Origin: JACPYM01 sp963699175
GTDB lineage: Bacteria > Acidobacteriota > Blastocatellia > RBC074
DNA length: 64,000 bases
NCBI GenBank assembly: GCA_963699175.1
Contig: OY969418.1
Span: 186,001 to 250,000 of the forward strand
Direction: 5' to 3'
In this document: positions 31,823-41,557 of the stretch, piece after piece
Position numbering within the stretch: the first letter of the stretch is position 1
Layout: every line of letters begins with the position of its first letter
The notes under the pieces: generated by a model
What the model saw: the letters and a program-made list of their open reading frames with translations, nothing else
Database searches by the model: none
What the model was told of the DNA's origin: nothing
Translations under genes and position numbers: made by a program

Positions 31823-32056
31823 TGGCCAGCCTTCTCTCCTCCTCGCGTTCGCAGATTACAATCAGTGGTCTAGTTTAGACGCGCGCCGGTATTGGCGCAA
31901 ATTTTTCAGGGACTTCCATACCTCATTCAAATTCAGGAAGGAGTCGCTGGTTGAGCAATTTTGCGGCCAATCTGATAGGTCAATTGCTTGGATGACAGGC
32001 AGTGATCAAATTGTGAATGCACTGCCGCCGGTTTTCTGGCCTTTGGCTACTGTTGT

Positions 32057-32461
32057 CTAATGCGGCTTCGGCGGCTTGCCTGACCGGCCGCGCCAGGCAA
32101 TGACAAACCCTATCAAGCAACTTGCCGTCATCGCAACAGGAACGGGCGGACAATAGTTGAAGAGGAGTAAAGTGACTAAGGTTACCAACAGCCATTCAAC
32201 CGCCCCTAGCAAGCAGCTTTTGGCGATTATATCGGCCACCGAGTTTGCCGCGCGGAACAACACAAATGCTGAAACTGCCCAGCCCAGTAGAAAGATGCTG
32301 AGCTTGAATACCGATGAGAACTGGCTGATTCCAACAAGCTTGAACAACAATGATGCTATTATCAACAGGATCAAATAGCCGGAAAGCAACCCAGCCACAG
32401 TCGCGATACCCATCTTCGTAATGTGTGGCTCCCGCAGCGCAGCCAGACGTATTTCTTTCAT
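32057..32461 (-). CDS. Four-helix membrane protein, unknown
   Basis: 134 residues with four hydrophobic helices (GIATVAGLLSGYLILLIIASLLF; VFKLSIFLLGWAVSAFVLF; KSCLLGAVEWLLVTLVTLLLF; VPVAMTASCLIGFVIAW) and a basic C-terminus (GRSGKPPKPH). No family recognised. It stands at the 5' edge of the minus-strand island, separated by about 230 bases from the next gene. Confidence 0.6.
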   Translation of the reverse strand: MKEIRLAALREPHITKMGIATVAGLLSGYLILLIIASLLFKLVGISQFSSVFKLSIFLLGWAVSAFVLFRAANSVADIIAKSCLLGAVEWLLVTLVTLLLFNYCPPVPVAMTASCLIGFVIAWRGRSGKPPKPH

Positions 32462-32841
32462 TATAGTAGTTTCCTGCCAGTTCGGCTTTGCTCTAGCCAG
32501 ATCTGAATTGCTGATGAGGCAAAGAGGCGCTCAACACTTTGCCAAGACTTTGTCTTTAGAATGGGACGATTGGAGGATAGCTCTTTTGCAGTCTCTACTA
32601 CCAATCTTCGTAATTGCAGGCTGCGACCGACACTTGCTTTGGCTGCCTGGCACGCGCCGAAGGGCGCAAAGGCGCACCGCAGCACGAAGGCGTGGTTGGG
32701 TTATGCAGGCAAGCGGCTATTAGCCGGGATAGCTGGCTCTCACGACAGAGGAGAGCCTTGCTACAACGGCTTTACCAGTGCCGCGGCAACAAGGCTCTGC
32801 GCGTTCCCGAATGCGCATGATTCTATTCGGATAAATTCGTG
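32462..32841. other. Gene-free stretch upstream of the small-gene island
   Basis: No convincing coding sequence on either strand. A hairpin GGCTCTC...GAGAGCC (about 32729-32755) is the only clear structure and may terminate one of the flanking transcripts. Confidence 0.5.
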
Positions 32842-35800
32842 CTACTGAATCTCTATGCTTACGGGGTTACCAGTGCGCCCATTGATCGTGCAACTCAAAG
32901 TCACTTGCCCGCGTCCCTTAAGGCTGCGAGACAGCTCGAGGTTGAGTTGATCGAGTCCTGTCAAATTTCCCTGCGCGCCAGCAAAGGTTACCGGCAGACG
33001 CACACCACCCAAGAGCGCCGTTACTGCCGCTACCCCTGAGGTATGCCGAAACCCTGTGCCGAAGAGCACCAGGAAGACGCGCTCGCCCTCTGGCCCCAAG
33101 TCAATTGGGCGCGGTACGTAGCGATTCTGCGTCGGGTCAAACCTACCCAAAGGCTCGAACACCTGCGTGCCATCGGTTCTCAGCCGCAGGATGACACCTG
33201 CTGGCAAACCCCGTCCGCTGGCATCGGCGGTGAAGAAGCTGGGAGCAACCGCCACCAAGTCCAGCGTGCTCTCCGCCACCGCGACACCATCCAAGGTCAC
33301 GCTCAGTAGACAAGCGAGGGCCAGATCGTTTTGCTGGACTGGGAAAGTGATAGCAGCGTCAGGGATGAGGAAATTGATCTGCGTGGGTGAGACAAAAAAG
33401 AGTGGCGCATCGTAGACACCGCCAGCAAAGTCTGTCACGCGTACCTTGGTGCCTGCCAACTCAAGGGGCAAGGGATTGGTGGATGCGGCTTGCGTTGTTT
33501 TTGCCAAGCCCGTGCCGAAGATTGTGGCAATCGCCCCAGCCGCGCCGGGCGTGGTAAAGCTTGCGGCAGACGACGCACTTAAGCTTGCCGTTTGACGAAC
33601 AGTAAAGGTCTGTTGGCCGACTGTTAGGGTGCCGGTGCGCACCGCCGCCGTGGTGTTATTGGTGGCACGGAAAGTGAGAGGGAAGCGCCCAGTGCCTTGG
33701 GTCTGGCCGCGCAACGAGATCCAATTATCATTACTGCGCAGCGTCCACGGACAATGGGCCGCCGTCTCCAACATAAAAGCGCCCAGTTGTCCGCCGTCAA
33801 TGGATTGCCCTAGGTTCAGACTGTTTTGGGGAAGCGTGTATGTGCACGCTCCTACGTTGAAGGGCAGGGGGCTTGAAACACCGCCACCTGGCGTGGGTGT
33901 CATGACAGTCACGCTGGCCTGTGTCGCGTTCGCCAAATCGCTGGCGGGCAGTGTCATCAAAAGTTCAGAGCCATTGAGCGCCGCCGTCTGGCGGTTGACC
34001 CCGTTCCAGCGTGCCACTGAATTGATTTTGAAATCGCGCCCAAACACTTTGACCACTAAGGACGGACTACCTACGACAGCGAGGGCCGGTTCCAACTTAG
34101 TCACTTGCGGAGCAGGCGCGCTGGACGCGACGCTGAGCACCACGGCATTCGATTCCAGTCCGCCATTCGCTGTCGGGGTGAAGACGGTAATCGTTACGCT
34201 ACTTTTCCCGCGCACTTCATTTGACGAGATGCGTGCGCGCAATTGTGAAGCGGACAAGAAGTTGGTGATTTGATCTTTGCCGTTGATGCGCACAACGGAG
34301 GCCGTAGAGGTATTTCCTCCGCTCAATTGCGGCAGAAAGTTGCGACCAAAAACCAGTAGCTCAAGCTCTTCTGTCGTTAAAGCCGCAGTTTGACTGAGTT
34401 GCTTGATTTCCGGCGGCGCATTGAGCGGGGCGCTATATTTGGCTTCTACGGCGGCGCGCAGCATCAGGTTGAGCGGCGCGCCACCTGTGGCCTGCAATGG
34501 CTGAAAGCTCGCGCCGTTGTTGAGCGAACGGAACGAACGAAGGCGCGCTTCACCATTTACGTCGGCGGCGAACGCCAGCGTGCCTTGCGGCGCTTGCACG
34601 CCCACGTACAGATCACCGCCATTGACCACGGGCGGATTGGGCAGCATCACTTCGAGCAGGCGGCTCTCCGGCACGTTTTGCAGCGTGATGGTGCGGTCAA
34701 CTAACAAAGTGGGATTGTTAAGTGGCTGCCCGGTACGCACCGGATCGGCGAAGGCGACGACGCGCAGCGACTTGCCCGCCAGCGCCACTCCGTCGGCGAA
34801 CTGCACGCGCACGGATTGCAAAGTGAATGGGGCGCGGGCGGGCGTGACACGGTTGACCAGCAATGCCGTGTCCGCCGGCAAGCTCTGCTCGCGCGAGCCA
34901 TCGTCTACCGACAAGACCTCCAACACCGGCGTCTCAGCTTTGACGCGGTAGGTGAAATAGCCGAGCGCCGTGAGGTCAGTGGCGGTGATACCGCCGCGCT
35001 CGCCGGGCGCGTAGGTCGGATCCATAATGCCGAGGTATTGGCCTGTCAACGTATCGTCCTTCCAATGTCCTGCCGGTCGCCCATCGCCGCCTTGGCCGTC
35101 CGGTCGCCCGGTTGAAAGCGGCACTTCCAAATCGCCCGTGAACATAATTTGCTCGCCGCCTGAAAGCTGCAAGCGCGTAGCCAGTTCATAACGCTCTACT
35201 GTCGCGCCGGAGAAAGTATCATCTTCCAAGGTGACACCGGGGCGCACGCGATACAAATCCCAGATAGTCGGATATGAATAGCTGTAATCAATTGGCCCGG
35301 AGCGTGGCACCAGATTGATCTCGCGGTCTCCGACGTTAGAGATGAATCCCACAATGCGGCCAAACTCGCGCAAGGCTAGCGCTTCGAAATCCAGCTTGTC
35401 CGCGTCAATCCCGTCACTCGGATCAAAATCGAATTTGGCGGCTGAGTTGAATCCGATCTTATATTCCACGTCGTCCGGTAGCACCTGAAAACCGATGGAT
35501 ATGCGCTGCGGAATGGTGAAGCGCGTGATGGGCGTTTGACCTATATCAGTGAAGATTGGGTAAGGCAGTCCGGCAAAGATTCTGTTTTGATGTGGATTCA
35601 ACGCTTGCTCGACATAAAACTGGGAATAAGGAACGACCCACACGGAGCCTAGTCGCCCGATCAAACTATTGCCGATGAGATTGCTTGATTGATAGGTCTG
35701 ACCGAAGAAGTTTGGCCCGAAATCAATGGCCACCGCTGCCGCAAACTCGACGCCTCCTGGAACACCCTCCGTTTGAATAATAGCTTCCCACTTCGCCGCC

Positions 35801-36213
35801 GCCCGCAGCAGCGCGGCTTTGGCGGCCGGAAAGTTCTCCAGTTGTGACGTGCCGTTCAGAATGAGTTTTAACTGCGTGGTTTGTTGTTGAGCGGCGCGAG
35901 TTGTTGTGCCTACTTCGAGCAGGGTGGTTTTCGTGCCGCGCTCTTTGAGTTGACGACGCAATTGTTGCGCTGCCGGTTCCGGCAATTCCCGGCAGGCTGC
36001 GCCTTGCGCGCTCAGATAAAGTTCAAAGGCCTGTACGTCTGCTTCGACAGCTTGCGTAGTAGAAGCCCGTGTCTGTTGCGATAAGTGAGGACGCTTAACT
36101 GAGGCGACACGGCTGCGAGCCTTACTCGATTCAGCCCAGAAGCTGACTGCGCAAAAGAGAAGAAGGGGCAAGAGAAGATAAACACTACGTAGTGCAGGCT
36201 TGTTCATTATCAC
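32842..36213 (-). CDS. Large secreted multidomain protein: degenerate zincin, IPT/TIG, BACON and TIGR03437 domains
   Basis: 1123 residues with a Sec signal (LRSVYLLLPLLLFCAVSFWAESSKA). About residues 120-400 resemble the secreted metalloprotease family whose core is HEIGHALGF; here it reads ALREFGRIVGFIS, so both zinc histidines are Arg (CGC codons). Two IPT/TIG Ig-like domains follow (PPEIKQLSQTAAL; PQVTKLEPALAVVGSPS), then a BACON domain (CTYTLPQNSLNLGQ, CPWTLRSNDNWISL). The C-terminal TIGR03437 domain has PLFFVSPTQINFLIP, VFLVLFGTGFRH and GLDQLNLELSRSLKGRGQV. Extracellular, probably adhesive or glycan-binding. Function unknown. Confidence 0.88.
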   Translation of the reverse strand: MIMNKPALRSVYLLLPLLLFCAVSFWAESSKARSRVASVKRPHLSQQTRASTTQAVEADVQAFELYLSAQGAACRELPEPAAQQLRRQLKERGTKTTLLEVGTTTRAAQQQTTQLKLILNGTSQLENFPAAKAALLRAAAKWEAIIQTEGVPGGVEFAAAVAIDFGPNFFGQTYQSSNLIGNSLIGRLGSVWVVPYSQFYVEQALNPHQNRIFAGLPYPIFTDIGQTPITRFTIPQRISIGFQVLPDDVEYKIGFNSAAKFDFDPSDGIDADKLDFEALALREFGRIVGFISNVGDREINLVPRSGPIDYSYSYPTIWDLYRVRPGVTLEDDTFSGATVERYELATRLQLSGGEQIMFTGDLEVPLSTGRPDGQGGDGRPAGHWKDDTLTGQYLGIMDPTYAPGERGGITATDLTALGYFTYRVKAETPVLEVLSVDDGSREQSLPADTALLVNRVTPARAPFTLQSVRVQFADGVALAGKSLRVVAFADPVRTGQPLNNPTLLVDRTITLQNVPESRLLEVMLPNPPVVNGGDLYVGVQAPQGTLAFAADVNGEARLRSFRSLNNGASFQPLQATGGAPLNLMLRAAVEAKYSAPLNAPPEIKQLSQTAALTTEELELLVFGRNFLPQLSGGNTSTASVVRINGKDQITNFLSASQLRARISSNEVRGKSSVTITVFTPTANGGLESNAVVLSVASSAPAPQVTKLEPALAVVGSPSLVVKVFGRDFKINSVARWNGVNRQTAALNGSELLMTLPASDLANATQASVTVMTPTPGGGVSSPLPFNVGACTYTLPQNSLNLGQSIDGGQLGAFMLETAAHCPWTLRSNDNWISLRGQTQGTGRFPLTFRATNNTTAAVRTGTLTVGQQTFTVRQTASLSASSAASFTTPGAAGAIATIFGTGLAKTTQAASTNPLPLELAGTKVRVTDFAGGVYDAPLFFVSPTQINFLIPDAAITFPVQQNDLALACLLSVTLDGVAVAESTLDLVAVAPSFFTADASGRGLPAGVILRLRTDGTQVFEPLGRFDPTQNRYVPRPIDLGPEGERVFLVLFGTGFRHTSGVAAVTALLGGVRLPVTFAGAQGNLTGLDQLNLELSRSLKGRGQVTLSCTINGRTGNPVSIEIQ

Positions 36214-36273
36214 CTCCGGCTAATACTTTTAGCACTGCAGGATCAGCTAGAGCGGATTTCAGATCAGCGTAGG

Positions 36274-36350
36274 GCAGGTTCCTAACCTGCCTGGTTTCAA
36301 TCAATGTTTAGCGAAACCCATGTAGGGCAGGTTAAGCACCTGCCCTACAT
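36274..36350. repeat. GCAGGTT/AACCTGC palindromes, second locus
   Basis: A 7-bp hairpin (36274-36280/36284-36290) followed by a perfect 13-bp hairpin (36320-36332/36338-36350) reading GTAGGGCAGGT...ACCTGCCCTAC. Same family as 3936-3990. Confidence 0.85.
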
Positions 36351-36630
36351 CCAATTGCAAACCGATCTAACTAATGTTTGTTTGGTCTAAATCAAACTAA
36401 GGTTCACTTTACTGGGGGGCTTGACGGGGAAGCCAAGCGGGTTCTGAACCGGCATGACCGGTCGCACCCGTTTTGATTTAGTAAGTATGGGGCTTACGAT
36501 TTGGGCTTTGGCTGACAACAGCCTAGAAATTCCTAGCTGAAAGCAGCGCGGAGACAATAGCAAAAGATCGTATTCGAGGAAAGCACATTTCTACTTTGAC
36601 CCAAGGTCTATTCATTCTCAGCTAGGTTAG

Positions 36631-36747
36631 CCACAAAGGCACGGAGTCATAGAAAGAAGGCGAGGATAATTTGGGCAAAGGTGCGGTAGCGACCAACCCG
36701 CGCTGCCGGACCAAGCGCAAAACTCTGTGCCTCCGTGTCTCTGTGGC
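36631..36747. repeat. CTCTGTG-type dispersed element, copy 2
   Basis: Left arm CCACAAAGGCACGGAGTCATAG, right arm CTCTGTGCCTCCGTGTCTCTG, inverted with respect to each other around a ~70-base centre. Confidence 0.75.
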
Positions 36748-36810
36748 AGCATGAATTTTAACCCTGCGCCAGGCTTCAGGCAGTTATCAGCATTTCATTA
36801 TTCGCCGCGG

Positions 36811-38241
36811 TCAACGATTTGTCCGGTTACGAACTGCGCCACCAGCATTGAGTAACTCGGCTATTACGCTCCCTTCCGCCTTAGGGAACTTCAGCCCAAG
36901 CAGGGTCGCAGCCGTCGGCGCAATGTCAACCATCCGCGCCAATCGAAGTTTCGCGCCGGCACGCGCATCCGCACCATAAATGAGGAGCGCCGAACGCATC
37001 TCCGGGCGCGTTGGCAGATACCCATGCGTGCCTCGGTAATCTGCCCCTGAGTCGTGCACCTCCGGGCCAGTGGACTCTTCTCCGAACGAGTATCCTTGCG
37101 CGGCTTCAAGCATCAGGGTCGCCGTTGGCACGGCCCCAAGTCGATCTAGCTCTGATCGGCTGAGCACTCGCAAGAGTGGCCCGCCTTTGCGTGCGGCCAC
37201 CTGCTTGAAGATGCCCTCTACCTTTGCGGCAGTCTCTTTGTCTTTGGGGTCATGTAAGACGATGGCGCACGAACCGCCCGCCGGCCAGGCAGCAGCTTTC
37301 CAGCCGCTTGATTTTTGAGCAGCGTCGGACTTGAGCAGGTTCTCTTTAGCCAGCAATACGTTTGGCTCAAACTTCTTATCAATCGCCATAAAACCGTGAT
37401 CGGAGACGATAAAGAAGGTGGTTTGCTCAAAGATTCCCGCCTTCCGCGTCGCTTCAAGGATGCGCCCAATATAAGCATCTTCGCGCGCGGCGACCGCGAC
37501 GGCCTCGGGCGTGCGCGGGCCGTGTTTATGGTGAGCGCTGTCGAGGTCAATCAAGTGAATCAGCAGCAAACTCGGTTTGTATTCGGAGATGATGAACTCG
37601 CTGATGGCCGTGCGCCTACCGTCCGCGCTCGTCTCTTTGTCCAGGCTGGAGGCGGCGCGCGCTTTCTCGATCAGGCCCGGCGAACTGTAAGGAATAGCCC
37701 GCTCCCAGTTGATGGTCTTATCATCCGGCACCCAGATTTCAGGGTAGTTATAATCAATCTCCGCCAGTGCCGTCACCGGCCAGCCTACCGCGGCGGTCTT
37801 GAGGCCAGCTTTCTTCGCCAGCGTCCAGAGTGTTTCGGACTTGAGCGCATCTGCGTACCAATACCAAGCTCCGGTCTGCGGGTCGGTGGGTGGCTCAAAG
37901 ATACGATTCTGAATAATACCGTGCAATGCCGGTCGCACGCCTGTCACGAGCGTTGTGTGTGCGGGATAAGTTACTGAAGGGTAGACACCCTCGACGCCTT
38001 CAGCATAGGCGCCGCCCTTCTTCAGCAGCGCGAGATTTGGCGCGCGTAAACCGGCGCGTTCCGGCGTTGTGTAGTAGTCGGGTACCAGGCCATCAACCGA
38101 GATCATGATGACGTGTTCCGAAACCGCGCTGGGCGGAGGGCCTCCTTCAGCCCACGTGAGATTCTCCATGTTGGCCGCCAGCGCCCAGAAGATCAGCGCC
38201 AGCAAGAATGCGACAGCATTGTGTAAACCTAAAAACTTGTG
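36811..38241 (-). CDS. Secreted nucleotide pyrophosphatase/phosphodiesterase (alkaline phosphatase superfamily)
   Basis: 476 residues from ATG 38241, which follows AAGGAGG; the frame to 38313 lacks a better site. N-terminal signal (LHNAVAFLLALIFWALAANM). The NPP-family two-zinc site is complete: Asp in HVIMISVDGLVPDYY, the nucleophile Thr in YPSVTYPAHTTLVTG, Asp/His in LIDLDSAHHKHGP, Asp-His in FIVSDHGFM and His in RGTHGYLP. It hydrolyses phosphodiester or pyrophosphate bonds of nucleotides or lipids in the periplasm; the substrate is unknown. Monocistronic by spacing. Confidence 0.9.
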   Translation of the reverse strand, partial: HKFLGLHNAVAFLLALIFWALAANMENLTWAEGGPPPSAVSEHVIMISVDGLVPDYYTTPERAGLRAPNLALLKKGGAYAEGVEGVYPSVTYPAHTTLVTGVRPALHGIIQNRIFEPPTDPQTGAWYWYADALKSETLWTLAKKAGLKTAAVGWPVTALAEIDYNYPEIWVPDDKTINWERAIPYSSPGLIEKARAASSLDKETSADGRRTAISEFIISEYKPSLLLIHLIDLDSAHHKHGPRTPEAVAVAAREDAYIGRILEATRKAGIFEQTTFFIVSDHGFMAIDKKFEPNVLLAKENLLKSDAAQKSSGWKAAAWPAGGSCAIVLHDPKDKETAAKVEGIFKQVAARKGGPLLRVLSRSELDRLGAVPTATLMLEAAQGYSFGEESTGPEVHDSGADYRGTHGYLPTRPEMRSALLIYGADARAGAKLRLARMVDIAPTAATLLGLKFPKAEGSVIAELLNAGGAVRNRTNR

Positions 38242-38434
38242 CATCCATCCTCCTTTTCCTTCCTTCACGGCGCGCGTGCGCCGATTCGGCGGTTGTTCAG
38301 AATGACTTATCATCTGTTCCTTCTTCTCACCTATGATCTAACCCTTTTTCGCTGCGCGCTAGTTCGCCTTGTTGTTTTACTTGTCTGACGTGGTGTCTTA
38401 ATAAAAAGTTACAGCTCGAGTTGGAATAAACTGG

Positions 38435-38519
38435 CCACAGAGTCACGAAGGCACAGAGCGTAAGGTGAGTATTACGGCGAAAACTAGCTGACTTTCTCTG
38501 TGCCCCCGTGACTTGTGTC
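38435..38519. repeat. CTCTGTG-type dispersed element, copy 3
   Basis: CCACAGAGTCACGAAGGCACAG at the left and CTCTGTGCCCCCGTGACTTG at the right, inverted, about 40 bases apart. Confidence 0.75.
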
Positions 38520-38650
38520 TACGTTAACCCGGCAAGCTGATCAAGCTCAATAGCTTTCCCAGAGATCACAAGGTGCGCTGTTTCCGAGTAGCGCCGTCTA
38601 CCCTCCGCACGGAGGTAGTGGCGCAAGCGGGAGAGAAGGTTTGGAGTCCC

Positions 38651-38700
38651 GCCTGCAGGCGGCAGCTTGCGTTGACCAGCCCGGCCGGCTGCAGCCGGTA
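38651..38700. repeat. GC-rich palindrome pair
   Basis: GCCTGCAGGCGGC and GCCGGCTGCAGCCGG are short palindromes in tandem, REP-like in size and position. Single locus in this window. Confidence 0.4.
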
Positions 38701-38749
38701 CGCCACACTCACCACCTTGCGCCACTACCCGCGCGAAATGATCTGCTGA

Positions 38750-39601
38750 TTATTCGCTGGTTACTTCCCATGCCGAGTCGTTACGCAATAAAGTTGAGAG
38801 CAGCATTGTATGCAGTCCGTGGCCTGAGCGTGAGGCGCGCACGTGGCCCAGGATTGGCAGACCACATAAGGCCAGATCGCCGATGATGTCCAGAATCTTG
38901 TGCCGCACAAATTCATCTGCGAAGCGCAGCGGCTCGGCATTCATCATCCCATCTTGGGTCAGCGCGATGGCGTTCTCTAATGACGCGCCACGCGACAGGC
39001 CGCTCTGGCGCAGCGTTTCAATCTGGTCGGCAAAGCCAAAGGTGCGCGCAGGAGCGATCTCGCTGGCATAGTTACCATTGACGAACACAATCTCGCGCGT
39101 CTGCACGCCAATGAAGGGGTGCGGGAAATCAATCTCGCAGGTGATGCGGAACTCGGCGCACGGCTCGATAGACATCCCGCGCTCCTTTTCGCCGACTTCC
39201 ACTCGTTTGAGCACACGCAAATAAGCGCGTGGCGCGGGCAGTTCGATGACGCCGGCCTGGCCGATCAACTCAACCCATTGCAGACTGCTGCCATCAAGGA
39301 TTGGCACTTCCAGCGAATCAACTTCGATGATGGCGTTGTCAATGCCACAACCAACTAACGCCGACAGCAGGTGCTCGACCGTCGCGATCATCACGCCGGA
39401 TTTCATCAAGGTGGTGGCATAGCTGACGTGGGCCACATATTGCGGCGCGGCAGGAATCTCGAAATTATTCAGATCAATCCGCCGAAATAAAAAGCCTGTG
39501 TAGGCGGGTGCGGGCAATACTGTCACACTGACCGGTGAAGCCGAATGCAAACCGATACCTGTGGCGCTGAAGCTTTGGTGCAGGGTAGTTTGTTTAGGCA
39601 A
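38750..39601 (-). CDS. lpxC: UDP-3-O-acyl-N-acetylglucosamine deacetylase
   Basis: 283 residues, slightly short but complete. LpxC signatures: TTLHQSFSATGIGLHSASPVSV, zinc His in MIATVEHLLSALVGCGIDNA, EVPILDGSS, FVNGNYASEIAPARTFGF, and zinc His/Asp in FVRHKILDIIGDLALCGLPILGHVRA (in pieces). It carries out the committed step of lipid A synthesis in the cytoplasm, confirming a lipopolysaccharide-type outer membrane. The start is a TTG at 39601 with GGAG upstream; no ATG is available in frame nearby. Confidence 0.95.
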   Translation of the reverse strand: MPKQTTLHQSFSATGIGLHSASPVSVTVLPAPAYTGFLFRRIDLNNFEIPAAPQYVAHVSYATTLMKSGVMIATVEHLLSALVGCGIDNAIIEVDSLEVPILDGSSLQWVELIGQAGVIELPAPRAYLRVLKRVEVGEKERGMSIEPCAEFRITCEIDFPHPFIGVQTREIVFVNGNYASEIAPARTFGFADQIETLRQSGLSRGASLENAIALTQDGMMNAEPLRFADEFVRHKILDIIGDLALCGLPILGHVRASRSGHGLHTMLLSTLLRNDSAWEVTSE

Positions 39602-39819
39602 TGATTTCTTTAACTCCGCTCGCGTAAGGTTTGCCAGACGCTTTCTTGTGCTGCAAATCGCAAGCCAAATTGCAGCGGGCTATCCAAGGCACATCAAGTG
39701 GCTGTCTCTGCAAGCAATACCCGCATGAGCGAGTTCAATCGGGCCACTCAACTGTAGAGAGTTTGCCACAGCGAGCCAAGCAGGATGTGGTTTTTGCGCC
39801 AGCCCAGTGTCGGCAAATG

Positions 39820-39856
39820 AAAAACGGTTGCAAGCCTTGAGAAGCCTGCAACCGTT
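39820..39856 (-). terminator. Rho-independent terminator of rpsU
   Basis: Imperfect long stem AACGGTTGCAGGCTT/AAGGCTTGCAACCGTT on the minus strand (one bulge) followed by five Ts, 25 bases after the rpsU stop. Confidence 0.8.
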
Positions 39857-39881
39857 GAGCAAAGCAAAATGCCACGCGCGG

Positions 39882-40079
39882 TTAATCGAAAATGCGGCGC
39901 ACTTTTTTGCGATTGCGTTTGCGCGCGAGCGCTGATTTCACGCGGCGCTTTTCGCCAGGCGGAATATAGAAGGCGTGCCGTTTAACTTCACGGATAATGT
40001 CTTCCTGTTGCACCTTGCGCTTGAAGCGGCGGAGCGCGCTTTCCATCGTCTCGTTATCGCCCAGCCTCACTTCTGCCAT
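39882..40079 (-). CDS. rpsU: 30S ribosomal protein bS21
   Basis: 65 residues. Full-length S21: MAEVRLGDNETMESALRRFK, RKVQQEDIIREVKRHAFYIP, PGEKRRVKSALARKRNRKK (shown in pieces). Basic C-terminus as expected. Small-subunit protein that helps mRNA base-pair with the 16S 3' end. It is divergent from purD with 188 bases between, and ends in its own terminator. Confidence 0.96.
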   Translation of the reverse strand: MAEVRLGDNETMESALRRFKRKVQQEDIIREVKRHAFYIPPGEKRRVKSALARKRNRKKVRRIFD

Positions 40080-40267
40080 AATTGATTCACCTCGCTTTCA
40101 CTTTGTGCATTCCAAAAGGCTTTCACTCAGTCGCTTGAGCGAAGCGCGAAGCATACTCGTTGGGGTAGGGGGGCTGTCAAGCGCGATTGCGCTTTCAACT
40201 TTTGGGGCGGCAGGGTAAAGTGACGCGCTGACAAACGATCATCAAATAGAATCAGGTATCGCAAAGC

Positions 40268-41530
40268 ATGAAAGTTCTCGTTATCGGTTCAGGCGGGCGC
40301 GAGCACGCGCAGACGTGGGCGCTGGCGCAAAGCCCCCAGGTCAAACAAATCTTTTCTGCGACCACTAACGCGGGCATTCGACGCTTAACGACTCCTGCGA
40401 AAATTGAAGGGAACCAGCCGGAGGCGATTGCCGCATTCGTCGCACAAGCGCAGATTGATTTGGTCGTAGTCGGGCCGGAGCAGCCGTTGGTGGATGGCGT
40501 GGTAGATGCGTTGGAGGCACGCGGCATGGCGGCCTTTGGACCGGTGCAAGCGGCGGCGCGGTTGGAAGGCAGCAAGGTCTTTGCCAAAGAGTTTATGTCC
40601 CGACACAGCATTCCGACTGCACGTTATCAAGTAGTAGAGACGCCGGAAGCCGCATTGCGTGCCATCAGAGAATTTGCTTTCCCATTGGTAGTCAAGGCAG
40701 ACGGCTTGGCGGCAGGCAAAGGCGTAATCATTGCGATGGACGAGCGTGAAGCCCGGCAAGCCGTGCAGGATTTGTCGGTGGAGCGCAAGCTAGGTGCAGC
40801 AGGCGCGCGGTTGGTGATTGAAGAAGGATTGCAAGGCAGGGAACTGTCGTATCTGGTTTTTGCCGACGGGAAGGATTGGTTGGCTATGCCGGTGGCGCAA
40901 GATCACAAGCGTGCTTTCGATGATGACCGTGGGCCGAATACGGGTGGGATGGGCGCCTTCTCTACGCCGGGTCTGCTTGATGCTGCGACAGAGCAGCAGA
41001 TTATCAGTGAGATTGTCGAGCCGAGTTTGGCGGCTACGCAGAAAGAGGGCTTCGCGTTTTGTGGTGTGTTGTTTATTGGGCTGATGCTGACTGCTGCCGG
41101 CCCGCAGGTGCTCGAATACAACGTGCGTATGGGTGATCCAGAGACACAGGCGATCTTGCGCCGGTTGGATAGCGACTTTGCCGAGATTTGCTGGGCAGTG
41201 GCGCGTGGCGAGTTGAGCCGCGTTAAGCCGCGTTGGGGTGACGAGACGACAACCTGCGTGGTGATGGCTTCAAACGGTTATCCGGGCAGCTACGCAACTG
41301 GCAAGGTGATTAACGGATTGGCTGAAGCCGAACTGGTCGAAGGCGTCACGGTTTTTCACGCTGGCACCAGGCTCGATGAGGAGGGGCAAGTTGTTACGGC
41401 GGGCGGGCGTGTTTTGGGCGTGACGGCGCGTGGCGCGGATTTGACGGAAGCCACAGCGCGCGCTTACCAGGCAGTCAGGCAGATCAATTTTGAGGGCGCG
41501 TTTTATCGGCATGACATTGGGCGGAAGTGA
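40268..41530 (+). CDS. purD: Phosphoribosylamine-glycine ligase
   Basis: 420 residues, normal length. GARS signatures: MKVLVIGSGGREHAQTWALA, VVVGPEQPLVDGVVDALE, PLVVKADGLAAGKGVIIA (ATP-grasp), HKRAFDDDRGPNTGGMGAFS, VLEYNVRMGDPETQAILRRL. Joins glycine to 5-phosphoribosylamine in purine synthesis. No strong ribosome-binding site before ATG 40268, but it coincides with the conserved N-terminus. It ends before a hairpin shared with the convergent gene. Confidence 0.96.
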   Translation: MKVLVIGSGGREHAQTWALAQSPQVKQIFSATTNAGIRRLTTPAKIEGNQPEAIAAFVAQAQIDLVVVGPEQPLVDGVVDALEARGMAAFGPVQAAARLEGSKVFAKEFMSRHSIPTARYQVVETPEAALRAIREFAFPLVVKADGLAAGKGVIIAMDEREARQAVQDLSVERKLGAAGARLVIEEGLQGRELSYLVFADGKDWLAMPVAQDHKRAFDDDRGPNTGGMGAFSTPGLLDAATEQQIISEIVEPSLAATQKEGFAFCGVLFIGLMLTAAGPQVLEYNVRMGDPETQAILRRLDSDFAEICWAVARGELSRVKPRWGDETTTCVVMASNGYPGSYATGKVINGLAEAELVEGVTVFHAGTRLDEEGQVVTAGGRVLGVTARGADLTEATARAYQAVRQINFEGAFYRHDIGRK

Positions 41531-41557
41531 AAACTTCGCCAGCCCGCGCAATGAAAA

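Larger units (their letters stand above)
36214..36810. other. Repeat-rich intergenic region
   Basis: 597 bases without a supported gene. It holds the GCAGGTT palindromes (36274-36350) and the second CTCTGTG element (36631-36747), and must carry the promoter of the large secreted protein. No promoter boxes could be assigned with confidence. Confidence 0.7.
38242..38749. other. Repeat-containing intergenic region
   Basis: Contains the third CTCTGTG element (38435-38519) and GC-rich palindromes (38651-38700). A 68-residue frame at 38519-38725 consists of these repeats and is not accepted as a gene. Confidence 0.65.

Noticed and set aside
38519..38725. 68-codon frame upstream of lpxC
   Set aside because: Consists of repeat and palindrome sequence; no coding signature.
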